Assembly: GCF_031455295.1 (NCBI RefSeq)
Contig: NZ_JAVDSL010000001.1
Location: 1,054,001 to 1,118,000, forward strand
Length of the DNA stretch: 64,000 nucleotides
DNA from: Leifsonia sp. 1010
GTDB taxonomy: Bacteria; Actinomycetota; Actinomycetes; Actinomycetales; Microbacteriaceae
Direction of reading: 5' to 3'
The translations under genes and the position numbers were made by a program. Positions 42,791 to 52,028 of this stretch are shown here, piece by piece; the first letter of the stretch is position 1; each line of letters starts with the position of its first letter. The notes below the pieces were generated by a model, which was given only the letters and a program-made list of their open reading frames with translations, was not told the origin of the DNA and ran no database searches.

Positions 42791-44436
42791 GCGGCGAGGG
42801 CGACGACATCGGCGAGGAGATCCGCCATGCTGTCGAAGCGCCGCCCACGCGGATCGTCGTCGTCGGCGGAGGAATGGCCGGGCTCGTGGTCGCCCGCGAG
42901 TGCGCCCGTCCAGGGTTCGAGGTCACCCTCCTCGAGGCCTCCGACCGCGTCGGCGGCAGTGTCGCGCCGCTTCCCCTCGGCGGGATGACGCTGGATGCGG
43001 GTGCCGAGAGCTTCGCGACCCGAGGCGGCCACGTCGCCGAGCTCCTCAGCGACCTGGGTCTCGACGACGACGTGGTGCAGCCCAACCCCTCCGGTGCCTG
43101 GGTGCGCCACGGGAGCCGCTCGGTTCCCCTCCCGAAGGCCGGGCTGCTCGGCATCCCGAGCTCGCCGCTGGCCAAGGATGTCGTAGCGGCGATCGGCTGG
43201 CCCGGAGCTCTGCGCGCGTACCTCGACCGCCTGATGCCGGTGCTGAAGATCGGCAAGGAGCGTCGCCTCGGCACGCTCGTCCGCAAGCGCATGGGAAGCA
43301 GAGTGCTCGACCTCCTCGTGGCCCCGGTCGCGACCGGCGTGTACTCGGCCGCACCCGACGAGCTGGATGTCGAAGTGGTCGCCCCGGGGCTCAACTCCGC
43401 GCTCACCCGGCTGGGCTCGCTGTCCGGCGCGGTCGGCGAACTGCGATCGGCGTCGAAGGCGGGAAGCGCGGTCGGCGGGATCCGCGGCGGGATGTGGCGG
43501 CTGCCGGAGGCGCTCGCCGCAGACGTCGAGGCGCGCGGCGGGACGGTTCGCACGGGCGCCGCGGTCGCGGCCATCGACCGGTGGAGCGCGCCGGACGCCG
43601 AGGAGACGGCGCGCGCTGTCGTCGAGTCGGTGCTGGCCGAGTCGCTCGCGGGTGACGAGGCGACGGCGACCGTCCCGGAAGCGGAGGCGCCCCGCCCGGC
43701 CCGTTGGGTCGTGCGCACGGCCGACGGCCACGAACTCCCGGCCGATGTCGTGGTGCTCGCCGCTCCGGCCGACGCCTCGCTGCGGCTCCTCCCCGCACTC
43801 GAGACGGCGCCGGGCGACACAGGCGATCTCGCCGACCTCGCGGGCCTGGACTGGCCCGCCGCCTCCAGCGTCGAGCTGGTGACCCTCGTGATCGACGACG
43901 ACCGCCTCTCGACCACGCCGGTCGGGACGGGTGTGCTCGTCGCTGATGTTCCCGGCACGGATGTGCGCGCCAAGGCGATGACCCACTCCAGCGCGAAGTG
44001 GGCTTGGGTCGCGCAGGCCGCCGGACCCGGCCGCCATGTGGTCCGGCTCTCCTACGGACGCGCCGGTCGCGCGGCGGAGACGCGGGACCTGGACGACGCC
44101 GGACTGCGCGCTCTGGCGGTCGCCGACGCGTCCCGGCTTCTCAATATTCCGATCGCGGAATCCGCCGTGGCCGCATTCGCCCGAACCCCCTGGACGAACG
44201 CCCTCCCGTATGCGACAGTGGGGCAGCGGGAACGCATCCAGCGGGTCCGCACCGAGGTCGACGGCGTCGAGGGTCTCGAGGTCACCGGGTCCTGGCTGAC
44301 CGGTACGGGCCTCACCTCCGTCATCCCGGATGCGCGCCGGACTGCCGAGCGCGCGAGAGGTCTACGCTGGAGGGCCCTGACGGCCGCACTCCACGCGGAC
44401 AGCTCAGGAACCACCGAACAGGGACTCGAGACTTAG
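42787..44436 (+). CDS. hemY: Coproporphyrinogen III / protoporphyrinogen oxidase
   Basis: 549-aa FAD protein. [36 protein letters not shown] is split here as the dinucleotide motif VGGGMAGL and following strand; the C-terminal FAD motif is [15 protein letters not shown]. Because hemQ and a hemH of the coproporphyrin type follow in the operon, the substrate is more likely coproporphyrinogen III (CgoX activity) than protoporphyrinogen IX. It is longer than the usual 460-480 residues, owing to an acidic Ala/Glu-rich insert (about 260-300). GTG 42787 overlaps the hemE stop; GTG 42775 is an alternative. Confidence 0.9.
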   Translation: MSGEGDDIGEEIRHAVEAPPTRIVVVGGGMAGLVVARECARPGFEVTLLEASDRVGGSVAPLPLGGMTLDAGAESFATRGGHVAELLSDLGLDDDVVQPNPSGAWVRHGSRSVPLPKAGLLGIPSSPLAKDVVAAIGWPGALRAYLDRLMPVLKIGKERRLGTLVRKRMGSRVLDLLVAPVATGVYSAAPDELDVEVVAPGLNSALTRLGSLSGAVGELRSASKAGSAVGGIRGGMWRLPEALAADVEARGGTVRTGAAVAAIDRWSAPDAEETARAVVESVLAESLAGDEATATVPEAEAPRPARWVVRTADGHELPADVVVLAAPADASLRLLPALETAPGDTGDLADLAGLDWPAASSVELVTLVIDDDRLSTTPVGTGVLVADVPGTDVRAKAMTHSSAKWAWVAQAAGPGRHVVRLSYGRAGRAAETRDLDDAGLRALAVADASRLLNIPIAESAVAAFARTPWTNALPYATVGQRERIQRVRTEVDGVEGLEVTGSWLTGTGLTSVIPDARRTAERARGLRWRALTAALHADSSGTTEQGLET

Positions 44437-44444
44437 GAGACGGA

Positions 44445-44765
44445 ATGCGCGGCAAACTCCTCTTCATCGCCGGAGCGGCGGTGGGCTACGTGCTCGGCGC
44501 CCGCGCCGGACGGGAACGCTACGACCAGATCAAGGCCGCGGCCGCCCAGGCCTGGCAGTCGCCGAGCGTGCAGAAGCAGGTGCACGCGGTGGAGGACTTC
44601 GTGTCCGAGAAGGTCGGCGAGTTCCCCGAGACCGCGTACATCACGGTGAAGAAGCTCGTCGTGCAGGCGAACCGCCGCCGCCGAGAGGCCCGGGCGCCGT
44701 ATCCGTCGCCCGCCGCCGAGGCCGCCATCCGCGCGGGAGACGGCCGCAGCGACACGTCGTCCTGA
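44445..44765 (+). CDS. YtxH-like small membrane protein in the heme operon
   Basis: 106-aa protein: LLFIAGAAVGYVLGARAGRERYDQI is a short N-terminal membrane segment with the GxxxGxRxGR(E/D)RY motif of YtxH-like actinobacterial proteins, followed by an amphipathic helical region and a basic tail. It starts 8 nt after hemY (ribosome site TAGGAGA) and precedes two more membrane-protein genes. No role in heme synthesis is known; co-transcription is evident from spacing. Confidence 0.75.
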   Translation: MRGKLLFIAGAAVGYVLGARAGRERYDQIKAAAAQAWQSPSVQKQVHAVEDFVSEKVGEFPETAYITVKKLVVQANRRRREARAPYPSPAAEAAIRAGDGRSDTSS

Positions 44766-44802
44766 CGGGAGTACTGTACGGAAGCGACGAGGGGAGACGC
44801 CG

Positions 44803-45288
44803 ATGACCGACCGTGAGCGGGGAGCCGCAGGCGCTGCCGGCGCGACCGGACCGCAGCAGGTGCGGACGCCCGGGCAGCGCGCCCGAGCGGAACAGGCGAA
44901 GTCCCGGCCTCTCGTCCAGCTGATCTCCGATCTGCCCCGGCTGATCGTCGAGCTGCTCAAGGCCGAACTGAACCACCTCAAAGCCGAGTTCGCCGAGAAG
45001 GCGAAGTATGCCGGCGTCGGCATGGGGCTCCTCGCAGGGGCCGCCTTCTTCCTGTTCTTCGCGTTCGCGACCCTGGTCGCCGCGGCGATCCTCGGCATCG
45101 CGGTCGCGCTGCCCGCCTGGGCGGCCGCGCTCATCGTCTTCGGCGCGCTCGTCGTGATCGCCGTGATCCTGGCGCTGGTCGGCATCCGCTCGTTCAAGAA
45201 GATGGACGGCGTCGCCCCCTCGCAGACCATCGACAGCATCAAGGAAGACGCGGACGCGCTGAAGGGACTGGGGAAGTATGACAACTGA
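44803..45288 (+). CDS. Phage-holin-family (holin superfamily III-like) membrane protein
   Basis: 161-aa protein. A basic disordered N-terminus is followed by SRPLVQLISDLPRLIVELLKAELNHLKAEFAEKAKYAGVG (amphipathic helix) and two transmembrane helices (about 75-100 and 105-130), the pattern of the actinobacterial 'phage holin family' (DUF1469-like). The name is historical; there are no phage genes here. GAGGGGAGA precedes ATG 44803. The next gene starts inside its 3' end. It is probably a membrane-associated housekeeping protein. Confidence 0.82.
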   Translation: MTDRERGAAGAAGATGPQQVRTPGQRARAEQAKSRPLVQLISDLPRLIVELLKAELNHLKAEFAEKAKYAGVGMGLLAGAAFFLFFAFATLVAAAILGIAVALPAWAAALIVFGALVVIAVILALVGIRSFKKMDGVAPSQTIDSIKEDADALKGLGKYDN

Positions 45289-45493
45289 CCGCAGCGACGT
45301 CGACCGGGCGCGGGCCGAGCTCGCCGCAACGGTGGAGGCGATCGAGTACAAGCTGAACGTGCCGAAGCGCGCGGCCGAGACCGTCGAGCGGCTGCGCCGG
45401 GACAACCCGCTGGCCCTCGCCGGGATCGCGGCCGCGGCGGTCGCGGCGACCGCCCTCGCCGTGTGGGGCGTCGTCCGTCTCGTCCGACGGTGA
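45278..45493 (+). CDS. DUF3618 protein
   Basis: 71-aa protein: [26 protein letters not shown] is the DUF3618 helix and [28 protein letters not shown] a C-terminal transmembrane helix. It overlaps the holin-like gene by 11 bp and lies 43 nt upstream of hemQ. DUF3618, holin-like and YtxH-like genes often occur side by side in actinobacteria; function unknown. Confidence 0.8.
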   Translation: MTTDRSDVDRARAELAATVEAIEYKLNVPKRAAETVERLRRDNPLALAGIAAAAVAATALAVWGVVRLVRR

Positions 45494-45536
45494 GCGCCTC
45501 CGCGTTTTTGGCCTTCTCAGGTTTGGGAGGGAGACT

Positions 45537-46274
45537 GTGGGTATGAGTACCCCGGCTGCCGTTCCGGCAGAGTCGACCACCCCCGACACCCCCACCGACG
45601 CCCCGACCGGATTCACGCTCTGGGCTGTGCTGCGCCGCGATCCCGCCCGACCGGACGACCTCGACGGCACGGACGTTCCGACCGCCGTCTCCGAGCTCGA
45701 AGGCGTGATCGCCGACATGGAGCTCCAGAACGTCACGACGCGCGGACTCTACGACGTCTCCGGCCTCCGCGCCGACGCCGACGTGATGATCTGGCTGCAC
45801 GGCCCCGAGGCCGAGGCGCTGCAGTGGGGACTCCGCCAGCTGCGTCGCACGCGACTGCTGAAGGCGCTCCTCCCGACCTGGAACGCCATGGGCGTTCACC
45901 GCGACGCCGAGTTCAACAAGTCCCACGTCCCCGGCTTCCTCCGGGGCAAGGACCCGAAGGAGTGGCTCTGCGTCTACCCGTTCGTGCGCAGCTACGAGTG
46001 GTACCTGCTTCCGGATGAGGAGCGGTCCAAGATGCTCGCCGAGCACGGACGAAAGGGTGCCGCCTTCCGGTCGGTGCTCGCGAACACCGTCGCCTCGTTC
46101 GCCCTCGGCGACTACGAGTGGATCCTTCCCCTCGAGGCGGACGAGCTCACCGACCTCGTCGACATGATGCGCGAGCTCCGCTATACGGAAGCGCGTCGCC
46201 ACGTGCGCGAAGAGGTCCCGTTCTTCACCGGGCGCCGCATCCAGCCGGCCGAGGTCGTGGAGGTCCTGCAGTGA
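45537..46274 (+). CDS. hemQ: Coproheme decarboxylase (HemQ/ChdC)
   Basis: 245-aa chlorite-dismutase-fold enzyme that converts Fe-coproporphyrin III to heme b using peroxide, the last step of the coproporphyrin route. [11 protein letters not shown] begins the fold; [14 protein letters not shown] has the probable catalytic Tyr147 and MLAEHGRKG the proximal heme ligand His170. GTG 45537 is chosen for its 6-nt spacing from GGAGG; ATG 45543 is also possible. hemH overlaps its stop (GTGA). Confidence 0.93.
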   Translation: MGMSTPAAVPAESTTPDTPTDAPTGFTLWAVLRRDPARPDDLDGTDVPTAVSELEGVIADMELQNVTTRGLYDVSGLRADADVMIWLHGPEAEALQWGLRQLRRTRLLKALLPTWNAMGVHRDAEFNKSHVPGFLRGKDPKEWLCVYPFVRSYEWYLLPDEERSKMLAEHGRKGAAFRSVLANTVASFALGDYEWILPLEADELTDLVDMMRELRYTEARRHVREEVPFFTGRRIQPAEVVEVLQ

Positions 46275-47452
46275 CGGATGCGCAGACCACCCAGCGCGTG
46301 CTGGGTGCGACCCCGGCTGCGGCCGCGGGCCCCGAGCACGTGACGGAGCCGACCGCGTACGACGCCATCCTGCTCGCAGGATTCGGCGGCCCGGAGGGGC
46401 AGGACGACGTCATCCCCTTCCTCCGCAACGTCACGCGCGGCCGCGGCATCCCGGAGGAGCGGCTCGAAGAGGTCGCCCACCACTACCGTCACTTCGGCGG
46501 GGTCAGCCCCATCAACGACCAGAACCGCGAGCTCAAGGCGGCCCTGGAGGCGGAGCTCGCCGAGCGCGGCATCGACCTGCCGGTGCTGTGGGGAAACCGC
46601 AACTGGGACCCGTACCTCGCCGACGCGCTCCGCGAGGCCGACGAGCGCGGCTTCACGAAGCTGATCGCGATCGCGACGAGCGCGTACTCCTCGTACTCGA
46701 GCTGCCGGCAGTACCGCGAGGACTTCGCGGGCGCGCTGGAGGCCACGGGACTTGAGGGGCGCATCCAGATCGACAAGGTGCGCCAGTTCTTCGACCATCC
46801 GGGCTTCGTCGAGCCGTTCATCGAGGGCGTCAAGAACGCCATCGACGAGCTGCAGCAGAAGCTGCCGGGCATCAACCCGGCGACCGAGGTGCGCATCCTG
46901 TTCTCGACGCACTCCATCCCGTCGACCGACGCGGCCAAGTCCGGGCCGGCCGAGCGCGGCTTCGGCGAGGGCGGCGCCTATGCGGCGCAGCACCTCGCGG
47001 TCGCCGAGGTCGTCTCGCACGCCGCGACCGGGGGCACCGTGGGCTGGGATCTGGTCTACCAGTCCCGCTCGGGCCCGCCGTCGATGCCGTGGCTGGAGCC
47101 CGACATCAACGACCGCATCGCCGAGCTCCCCGCGCTCGGGATCAAGGCTGTCGTCATCGTGCCGCTCGGCTTCGTCAGCGACCACATGGAGGTCCTCTGG
47201 GATCTCGACAACGAGGCGATGGAGACCAGCGACGAGAACGGCCTGGTCGCCGTCCGCGTGCCCACTCCCGGCACCCACGCGGCGTATGTGAAGGGACTGG
47301 TGGACCTCGTCCTCGAGCGTCGCGACGCCGTCCCGGTCGACCAGCGTCCGGCGATGACGTCGCTCGGCCCCTGGTATGACGTGTGCCGGCCCGGCTGCTG
47401 CGAGAACGTCCGGCTCGGCTTCAAGCCCGCCGCTGCGGGGCTGGCGCCGTGA
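46271..47452 (+). CDS. hemH: Coproporphyrin III ferrochelatase
   Basis: 393-aa enzyme that inserts Fe2+ into coproporphyrin III (CpfC). [25 protein letters not shown] is the N-terminal motif; the metal-binding His is in STHSIPSTD and the Glu in PWLEPDI. Cys145 (SSCRQYRED) plus Cys372, Cys376 and Cys377 in [10 protein letters not shown] match the ligand pattern of the [2Fe-2S] cluster known in actinobacterial ferrochelatases. A 25-residue N-terminal extension is Ala/Thr-rich. Coupled to hemQ before it and hemC after it by 4-bp overlaps. Confidence 0.94.
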   Translation: MTDAQTTQRVLGATPAAAAGPEHVTEPTAYDAILLAGFGGPEGQDDVIPFLRNVTRGRGIPEERLEEVAHHYRHFGGVSPINDQNRELKAALEAELAERGIDLPVLWGNRNWDPYLADALREADERGFTKLIAIATSAYSSYSSCRQYREDFAGALEATGLEGRIQIDKVRQFFDHPGFVEPFIEGVKNAIDELQQKLPGINPATEVRILFSTHSIPSTDAAKSGPAERGFGEGGAYAAQHLAVAEVVSHAATGGTVGWDLVYQSRSGPPSMPWLEPDINDRIAELPALGIKAVVIVPLGFVSDHMEVLWDLDNEAMETSDENGLVAVRVPTPGTHAAYVKGLVDLVLERRDAVPVDQRPAMTSLGPWYDVCRPGCCENVRLGFKPAAAGLAP

Positions 47453-48450
47453 CCGGGACCGTGACGAGGGTCGACGGCGCCGCGGAGCGTCGCGAGGGAG
47501 TGCTGCGCATCGGCACCCGCGGCAGCGCGCTGGCGGTCGCGCAGACGACGGCCGTCGCCGAGTCCATCGCTCGCGCGACCGGGCTGGATGTCGAACTCGT
47601 CACGGTGACCACCCACGGCGACACGTCGCGCGAGTCGCTGGCTCAACTCGGCGGCACGGGCGTGTTCGCGACCGCCCTGCGCGACGCCCTGCACGCCGGC
47701 GAGGTCGACCTCGTCGTGCACTCGCTCAAGGACCTCCCGACCGCGCCGGCACCCGGGCTCGTCATCGGTGCCGTCCCCAAGCGGGCCGATGCCCGCGACA
47801 CGCTCGCCGCGCGCGAGGGTCTGACGCTCGAGACACTCCCCGGGGGCGCCCGCGTGGGCACGGGGTCTCCCCGCCGCGTCGCCCAGCTGAAGTCCCAGCG
47901 CCCCGACCTCGACGTCGTCGACCTGCGCGGCAACGTCGACACGCGCCTCCGCATGGTGGCCGACGGTGAGCTGGATGCGGTGGTGCTCGCCGCCGCGGGC
48001 CTCAGCCGTCTCGGCCGTCTCGACGCCGTGACCGACTACTTCCCGCTGTCGCTCGTCCCGACCGCTCCCGGCCAGGGAGCGCTCGCGCTCGAAGTCCGCG
48101 CCGGAGACGAGAAGGGCCGCGGTCCGATCGCCCGGGCGCTCTCTGCGGTCGACCACGTCACCACGCATGCGTCGGTGACCGCCGAACGGCACGTGCTCGC
48201 CGGTCTCGAGGCCGGATGCGCCGCTCCCATCGGCGCGACTGCGCTGGTCGACGACGGCCTGCTCTTCCTCACGGCGACCGTGTACCGGCCCGACGGCACG
48301 GAGAAGCTCACCGCATCCCACGCCGCCACCCCCGACTCGCTGAGCGCCGCCCATCTCGACGAGGCCGCACAGGATGTGGGCGCCCGCGTCGTCGCAGAGC
48401 TGCTGGAGGCCGGGGCCGCGTCGCTTGCTCCACTCGGGAGCGATCGATGA
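47449..48450 (+). CDS. hemC: Hydroxymethylbilane synthase (porphobilinogen deaminase)
   Basis: 333-aa enzyme that polymerises four porphobilinogens. LRIGTRGSALAVAQT, VVHSLKDLPT, GTGSPRRVAQL and LRGNVDTRLR are the substrate-binding motifs; Cys257 in EAGCAAPIGA carries the dipyrromethane cofactor. GTG 47449 overlaps the hemH stop (GTGA) and the ATG of hemD overlaps its own stop. Confidence 0.96.
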   Translation: MTGTVTRVDGAAERREGVLRIGTRGSALAVAQTTAVAESIARATGLDVELVTVTTHGDTSRESLAQLGGTGVFATALRDALHAGEVDLVVHSLKDLPTAPAPGLVIGAVPKRADARDTLAAREGLTLETLPGGARVGTGSPRRVAQLKSQRPDLDVVDLRGNVDTRLRMVADGELDAVVLAAAGLSRLGRLDAVTDYFPLSLVPTAPGQGALALEVRAGDEKGRGPIARALSAVDHVTTHASVTAERHVLAGLEAGCAAPIGATALVDDGLLFLTATVYRPDGTEKLTASHAATPDSLSAAHLDEAAQDVGARVVAELLEAGAASLAPLGSDR

Positions 48451-49247
48451 CCAATACCGCTCCGACCCCGAAGCCGCTCGCCGGCTGGCGCGTGCTCGTG
48501 CCGCGCGGCGGTCCGTGGGGCGACTCGGTCGCCGCCGACCTGCGGGCGAAGGGCGCATCGCCGGTCGTCGCCGCGATGATCAACTTCGCGCCGACGGCGG
48601 ACGCCTCAGCACTCGAGGCGGCCCTCGCCCGGCTGGCGAAGGGCGAGTTCGACTGGATGACGGTCACGAGCGCCACGACGGTGGATGTGCTCAGCGCCCA
48701 GCGCGCCGTCGTCCCGCCCACGACACGGGTCGCCGCGGTGGGCGAGACCACCGCCGCCGCACTCGCCGCCGCCGGCTATCACGTCGACCTGGTGCCGTCG
48801 GAGGACAACTCCGCCCGCGGCCTGCTCGCCGAATGGGAGGCGGCCACCCAGGGCGCGTTCCCCTTGCGCATCCTCACCCTCCGCTCCGAGATCGCGAAGC
48901 CCCTCCTCACCGAGGGGCTGCGTCGCATCGGGCACGATGTCGAATCGGTCGTCGCTTATCGGACCGTCGGGGTGCCTGTTCCCGAGAACGTCATCACCGA
49001 CGTGCGCGACGGGCTCGTGCAGGCGATCCTGGTCACCAGCGGCTCGGTCGCCGAGCAGGTGCAGAAACAGCTTGGCCCCGTCCCGGAGTCGACGCTGATC
49101 GCGGCCATCGGTCCGCAGACCGCGCGCGATGCCCGCTCCTTCGGCCTCCGGGTCGATGTCATCGCGGCCGAGCGCACCGCCGCATCCCTCATCGACGCGG
49201 TCGTGCAGGTCGCGCAGGCGCGCGCCCGCGACGCCGACGACTCCTGA
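48447..49247 (+). CDS. hemD: Uroporphyrinogen-III synthase
   Basis: 266-aa enzyme that closes hydroxymethylbilane to uroporphyrinogen III. Weakly conserved family, recognised by GWRVLVPRGGPWGDSVAADLRAKG at the N-terminus, the mid segment WMTVTSATTVDVL, ILTLRSEIAKPLLTEGLRRIGHDVESVVAYRT and the closing AAIGPQTARDARSFGLRVDVIA. Position directly after hemC with ATGA overlap supports it strongly. A hairpin begins at its stop codon. Confidence 0.93.
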   Translation: MTNTAPTPKPLAGWRVLVPRGGPWGDSVAADLRAKGASPVVAAMINFAPTADASALEAALARLAKGEFDWMTVTSATTVDVLSAQRAVVPPTTRVAAVGETTAAALAAAGYHVDLVPSEDNSARGLLAEWEAATQGAFPLRILTLRSEIAKPLLTEGLRRIGHDVESVVAYRTVGVPVPENVITDVRDGLVQAILVTSGSVAEQVQKQLGPVPESTLIAAIGPQTARDARSFGLRVDVIAAERTAASLIDAVVQVAQARARDADDS

Positions 49248-49291
49248 GTTTTTCGGCTTCCCGCAACGCATTCGCGCGAAAAAGTCCGGAG
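49241..49291. terminator. Hairpin overlapping the hemD stop, related to the one at 15504
   Basis: Arms CTCCTGAGTTTTTCG (49241-49255) and CGAAAAAGTCCGGAG (49277-49291) pair at 13 of 15 positions. The right arm shares AAAAAnTCCGGAGCT with the right arm of the terminator at 15547-15564. It probably ends the hemE-hemD transcript before a separate hemB promoter. Confidence 0.6.
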
Positions 49292-49325
49292 CTGTTAGCT
49301 GGGAGGACGCTCAGTTCGCCGGGCG

Positions 49326-49331
49326 TAGGCT
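49326..49331 (+). promoter_or_regulatory. -10 box TAGGCT, leaderless promoter of hemB-hemL
   Basis: TAGGCT ends seven nt before GTG 49339, downstream of the hairpin after hemD. Confidence 0.5.
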
Positions 49332-49338
49332 GATGTGA

Positions 49339-50319
49339 GTGAGTGAACTGCATCCCGTCATCCGGCCGCGACGGCTGCGGCAGTCCCCGGCGATGCGCCG
49401 GCTGACCGCCGAGACCCGCCTCCACCCCGCCGAGCTGATCCTCCCGCTCTTCGTCCGCGAGGGCGCCACCGAGGCCGTTCCGATCGCCTCGATGCCCGGC
49501 GTCTCCCAGCACAGCCTCGACTCGCTGAAGCGCGTCGCGAACGAGGCGGCGGAGGCCGGCGTCGGCGGTCTGATGCTCTTCGGAGTTCCGGAGGAGCGCG
49601 ACGCCATCGGCTCCGGAGCGACCGATCCCGACGGCATCCTCAACATCGCGACGCGGGTGCTCGCCGACGAGGTGGGCGACGCGCTCGTGGTCCAGACCGA
49701 CCTGTGCCTCGACGAGTTCACCGACCACGGCCACTGCGGGGTCCTGGATGCGCGCGGCCACGTCGACAACGACGCCACCCTCGTCCGCTACCGCGACATG
49801 GCGGTCGCGCAGGCGGAGGCCGGGTCGCAGCTCCTCGGCCTCAGCGGGATGATGGACGGCCAGGTCGCCGCCGTCCGCGAGGCCCTCGACGAGACCGGGC
49901 ACACGGATGTCGTCATCCTGGCCTACGCGGCCAAGTACGCGTCCGGCTTCTACGGGCCGTTCCGCGAGGCCGTCGACTCGCAGCTCTCCGGCGACCGCCG
50001 CGCCTACCAGCAGGACCCGGCGAACCGTCGGGAGGGCCTGCGCGAAGCGCGGCTCGACCTGGAGGAGGGCGCCGACATCCTCATGGTGAAGCCCGCGCTC
50101 AGCTACCTCGACGTTCTCAGCGATGTCGCCGCGATCAGCGACGTCCCGGTCTGGGCGTACCAGGTGTCGGGGGAGTACGCGATGGTGGAGGCCGCGGCGG
50201 CCAACGGCTGGATCGACCGCGACCGGATCATCGAAGAGACGCTGATCGGTGCACGCCGCGCCGGCGCCGACGCGATCATGACCTACTGGGCGACGGAGGT
50301 GGCCGGGTGGCTGCGATGA
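49339..50319 (+). CDS. hemB: Delta-aminolevulinic acid dehydratase (porphobilinogen synthase)
   Basis: 326-aa enzyme that condenses two 5-aminolevulinate molecules. Schiff-base lysines are in [14 protein letters not shown] and [12 protein letters not shown]. The metal region reads [14 protein letters not shown]: two of the three zinc cysteines remain, with Asp at the middle position, a mixed Zn/Mg-type site also known in other actinobacteria. GTG 49339 sits behind a TAGGCT box. hemL overlaps its stop by ATGA. Confidence 0.95.
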   Translation: MSELHPVIRPRRLRQSPAMRRLTAETRLHPAELILPLFVREGATEAVPIASMPGVSQHSLDSLKRVANEAAEAGVGGLMLFGVPEERDAIGSGATDPDGILNIATRVLADEVGDALVVQTDLCLDEFTDHGHCGVLDARGHVDNDATLVRYRDMAVAQAEAGSQLLGLSGMMDGQVAAVREALDETGHTDVVILAYAAKYASGFYGPFREAVDSQLSGDRRAYQQDPANRREGLREARLDLEEGADILMVKPALSYLDVLSDVAAISDVPVWAYQVSGEYAMVEAAAANGWIDRDRIIEETLIGARRAGADAIMTYWATEVAGWLR

Positions 50320-51623
50320 ACGACGAGAACGAGCAGCAGTTCGAGCGGGCGCAGCGCGTCATCCCGGGCGGTGTGAACTCGCCGGTTCGCGCCTTCCGCT
50401 CGGTCGGCGGAACCCCGCGCTTCCTGGTGTCGGCCTCCGGGCCGTACGTCACCGACGCGGACGGCCGCGAGTACGTCGACCTGGTCGCGTCGTGGGGTCC
50501 GGCGATCCTCGGCCACGCCCATCCTGCCGTCGTGGATGCGGTACAGCAGGCGGCCGCGCGCGGCCTGTCCTTCGGCGCGTCGACCCCCGCCGAGACCGAG
50601 CTCGCCGAGGCCGTGATCGGCCGTGTCCCGTTCATCGAGAAGCTGCGGCTGGTGTCCACCGGCACCGAGGCGACGATGAGCGCCATCCGCCTCGCCCGCG
50701 GGTTCACGGGCCGGCCGCTGCTCATCAAGTTCGCCGGGCACTATCACGGCCATTCGGACAGCCTGCTGGCCGAGGCCGGTTCGGGTCTTGCCACCCTCGC
50801 CCTCCCCGGCTCTGCGGGCGTGACCGAGGCGACGGCCGCCCAGACGATCGTGCTCCCGTACAACGATCTGGATGCGGTGCGCGCGGTCTTCGAGGCGCAG
50901 GGCCCCGACATCGCCGCCGTCATCACCGAGGCCGCCGCCGCCAACATGGGCGTCGTCCCGCCGGACGCGGGCTTCAACGCCGCGCTGACCGACCTCGCCC
51001 ACGAGTTCGGCGCTCTGCTCATCCTCGACGAGGTGCTGACCGGTTTCCGCGTCAGCGACGCCGGCTTCTGGGGGCTCGACCGCGGCTACACGCCCGACCT
51101 GGTGACGTTCGGCAAGGTCATCGGCGGCGGGATGCCGCTGGCGGCCCTCGGCGGACGCGCGGAGCTCATGGACTTCCTCGCGCCGGCCGGTCCGGTGTAC
51201 CAGGCGGGCACCCTCTCCGGGAACCCGGTCGCGGTCGCCGCCGGTCTCGCCACGCTGGCGAACGCCGACGAGGCCGTCTACGACCGCCTCGATACTGTCG
51301 CGGAGACGGTGTCGTCGGGGGTCTCGGATGCGCTCTCGGACGCCGGAGTCGCCCACCGGGTGCAGCACGCGGGCAACCTGTTCAGCGTCGTCTTCGGCGA
51401 CTTCGACCGGGCCCCACGCACGTACGCGGAAGTGCAGCGGCAGGAGGCGTACCGCTACCGTGCGTTCTTCCACGCGATGCTCGACCAGGGCGTCTCGCTG
51501 CCGCCGAGCGTCTTCGAGGCGTGGTTCGTCACCGCTGCGCACGACGCGGCAGCCGTCGACCGCATCCTGAACGCCCTCCCGGCCGCCGCCCGCGCCGCGG
51601 CCGCCGCCACGCCCGCCGTCTAA
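50316..51623 (+). CDS. hemL: Glutamate-1-semialdehyde 2,1-aminomutase
   Basis: 435-aa PLP enzyme producing 5-aminolevulinate. [18 protein letters not shown] opens the family pattern; [13 protein letters not shown] binds PLP phosphate, [11 protein letters not shown] precedes the Schiff-base lysine in [18 protein letters not shown]. Length is normal. ATG 50316 overlaps the hemB stop. With hemA on the other side of the cluster it supplies the start of the pathway. Confidence 0.96.
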   Translation: MNDENEQQFERAQRVIPGGVNSPVRAFRSVGGTPRFLVSASGPYVTDADGREYVDLVASWGPAILGHAHPAVVDAVQQAAARGLSFGASTPAETELAEAVIGRVPFIEKLRLVSTGTEATMSAIRLARGFTGRPLLIKFAGHYHGHSDSLLAEAGSGLATLALPGSAGVTEATAAQTIVLPYNDLDAVRAVFEAQGPDIAAVITEAAAANMGVVPPDAGFNAALTDLAHEFGALLILDEVLTGFRVSDAGFWGLDRGYTPDLVTFGKVIGGGMPLAALGGRAELMDFLAPAGPVYQAGTLSGNPVAVAAGLATLANADEAVYDRLDTVAETVSSGVSDALSDAGVAHRVQHAGNLFSVVFGDFDRAPRTYAEVQRQEAYRYRAFFHAMLDQGVSLPPSVFEAWFVTAAHDAAAVDRILNALPAAARAAAAATPAV

Positions 51624-51654
51624 CCCGCCCCGCCACCTCCGCAACCCCCTTCGC

Positions 51655-51712
51655 CGAGGTGCACCTTGTTGCGCTCTCCCACGGCGTGTCGACCGCAACA
51701 ACGTGCACCTCG
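51655..51712. terminator. Long inverted repeat between convergent genes
   Basis: Arms of 19 nt, CGAGGTGCACCTTGTTGCG (51655-51673) and CGCAACAACGTGCACCTCG (51694-51712), pair with one mismatch around a 20-nt loop. It lies between the stops of hemL and the leftward small gene and is probably a bidirectional terminator; it may also be a dispersed repeat of the genome. Confidence 0.65.
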
Positions 51713-51747
51713 ACGCCGGAGAGGCGAGGGAGGGGGGGAGGGGGGGC

Positions 51748-51984
51748 TCAGGCGTCGGGGGCGGCGGGTTCGCGCGAGAGGGATTCCACGTAGGTGTAGG
51801 TCGCGGACGCGGGCCAGCCGTCCGCATCCAGCAGGGCGTAGACGTCGAAGTTGAGCGTCCCGCCGCCGCCGGCCGCACGCCGGAGCGTGCGAGGAGGGGC
51901 GTCCGACGAGGAGCGGACGGTCACCGTCTGCGGCTCCGCGCCCAAACGCAGAAGGCGGGCGCGGAAGGTGGTGGTCCGGGTCAT
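51748..51984 (-). CDS. Small hypothetical protein
   Basis: 78-aa protein with no recognised family. It has an Arg/Thr-rich N-terminus, a Gly-rich centre and an ending with beta-type pattern (TLNFDVYALLDADGWPASATYTYVESL). ATG 51984 follows a GGTGGG site. It is 44 nt downstream of the sugar permease gene in the same direction. Moderate confidence that it is a real gene. Confidence 0.5.
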   Translation of the reverse strand: MTRTTTFRARLLRLGAEPQTVTVRSSSDAPPRTLRRAAGGGGTLNFDVYALLDADGWPASATYTYVESLSREPAAPDA

Positions 51985-52028
51985 CCCACCACTCTCCCAC
52001 GCCCGCCCGGAGGACGGGACCGGAGTCC

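Noticed and set aside
44803-45288. Holin-family gene as evidence of a prophage
   Set aside because: No endolysin, structural or integrase gene is nearby, and it sits inside the heme operon. The family name is historical.
51655-51712. Inverted repeat as IS ends
   Set aside because: The loop is 20 nt, there is no transposase, and there is no target-site duplication.
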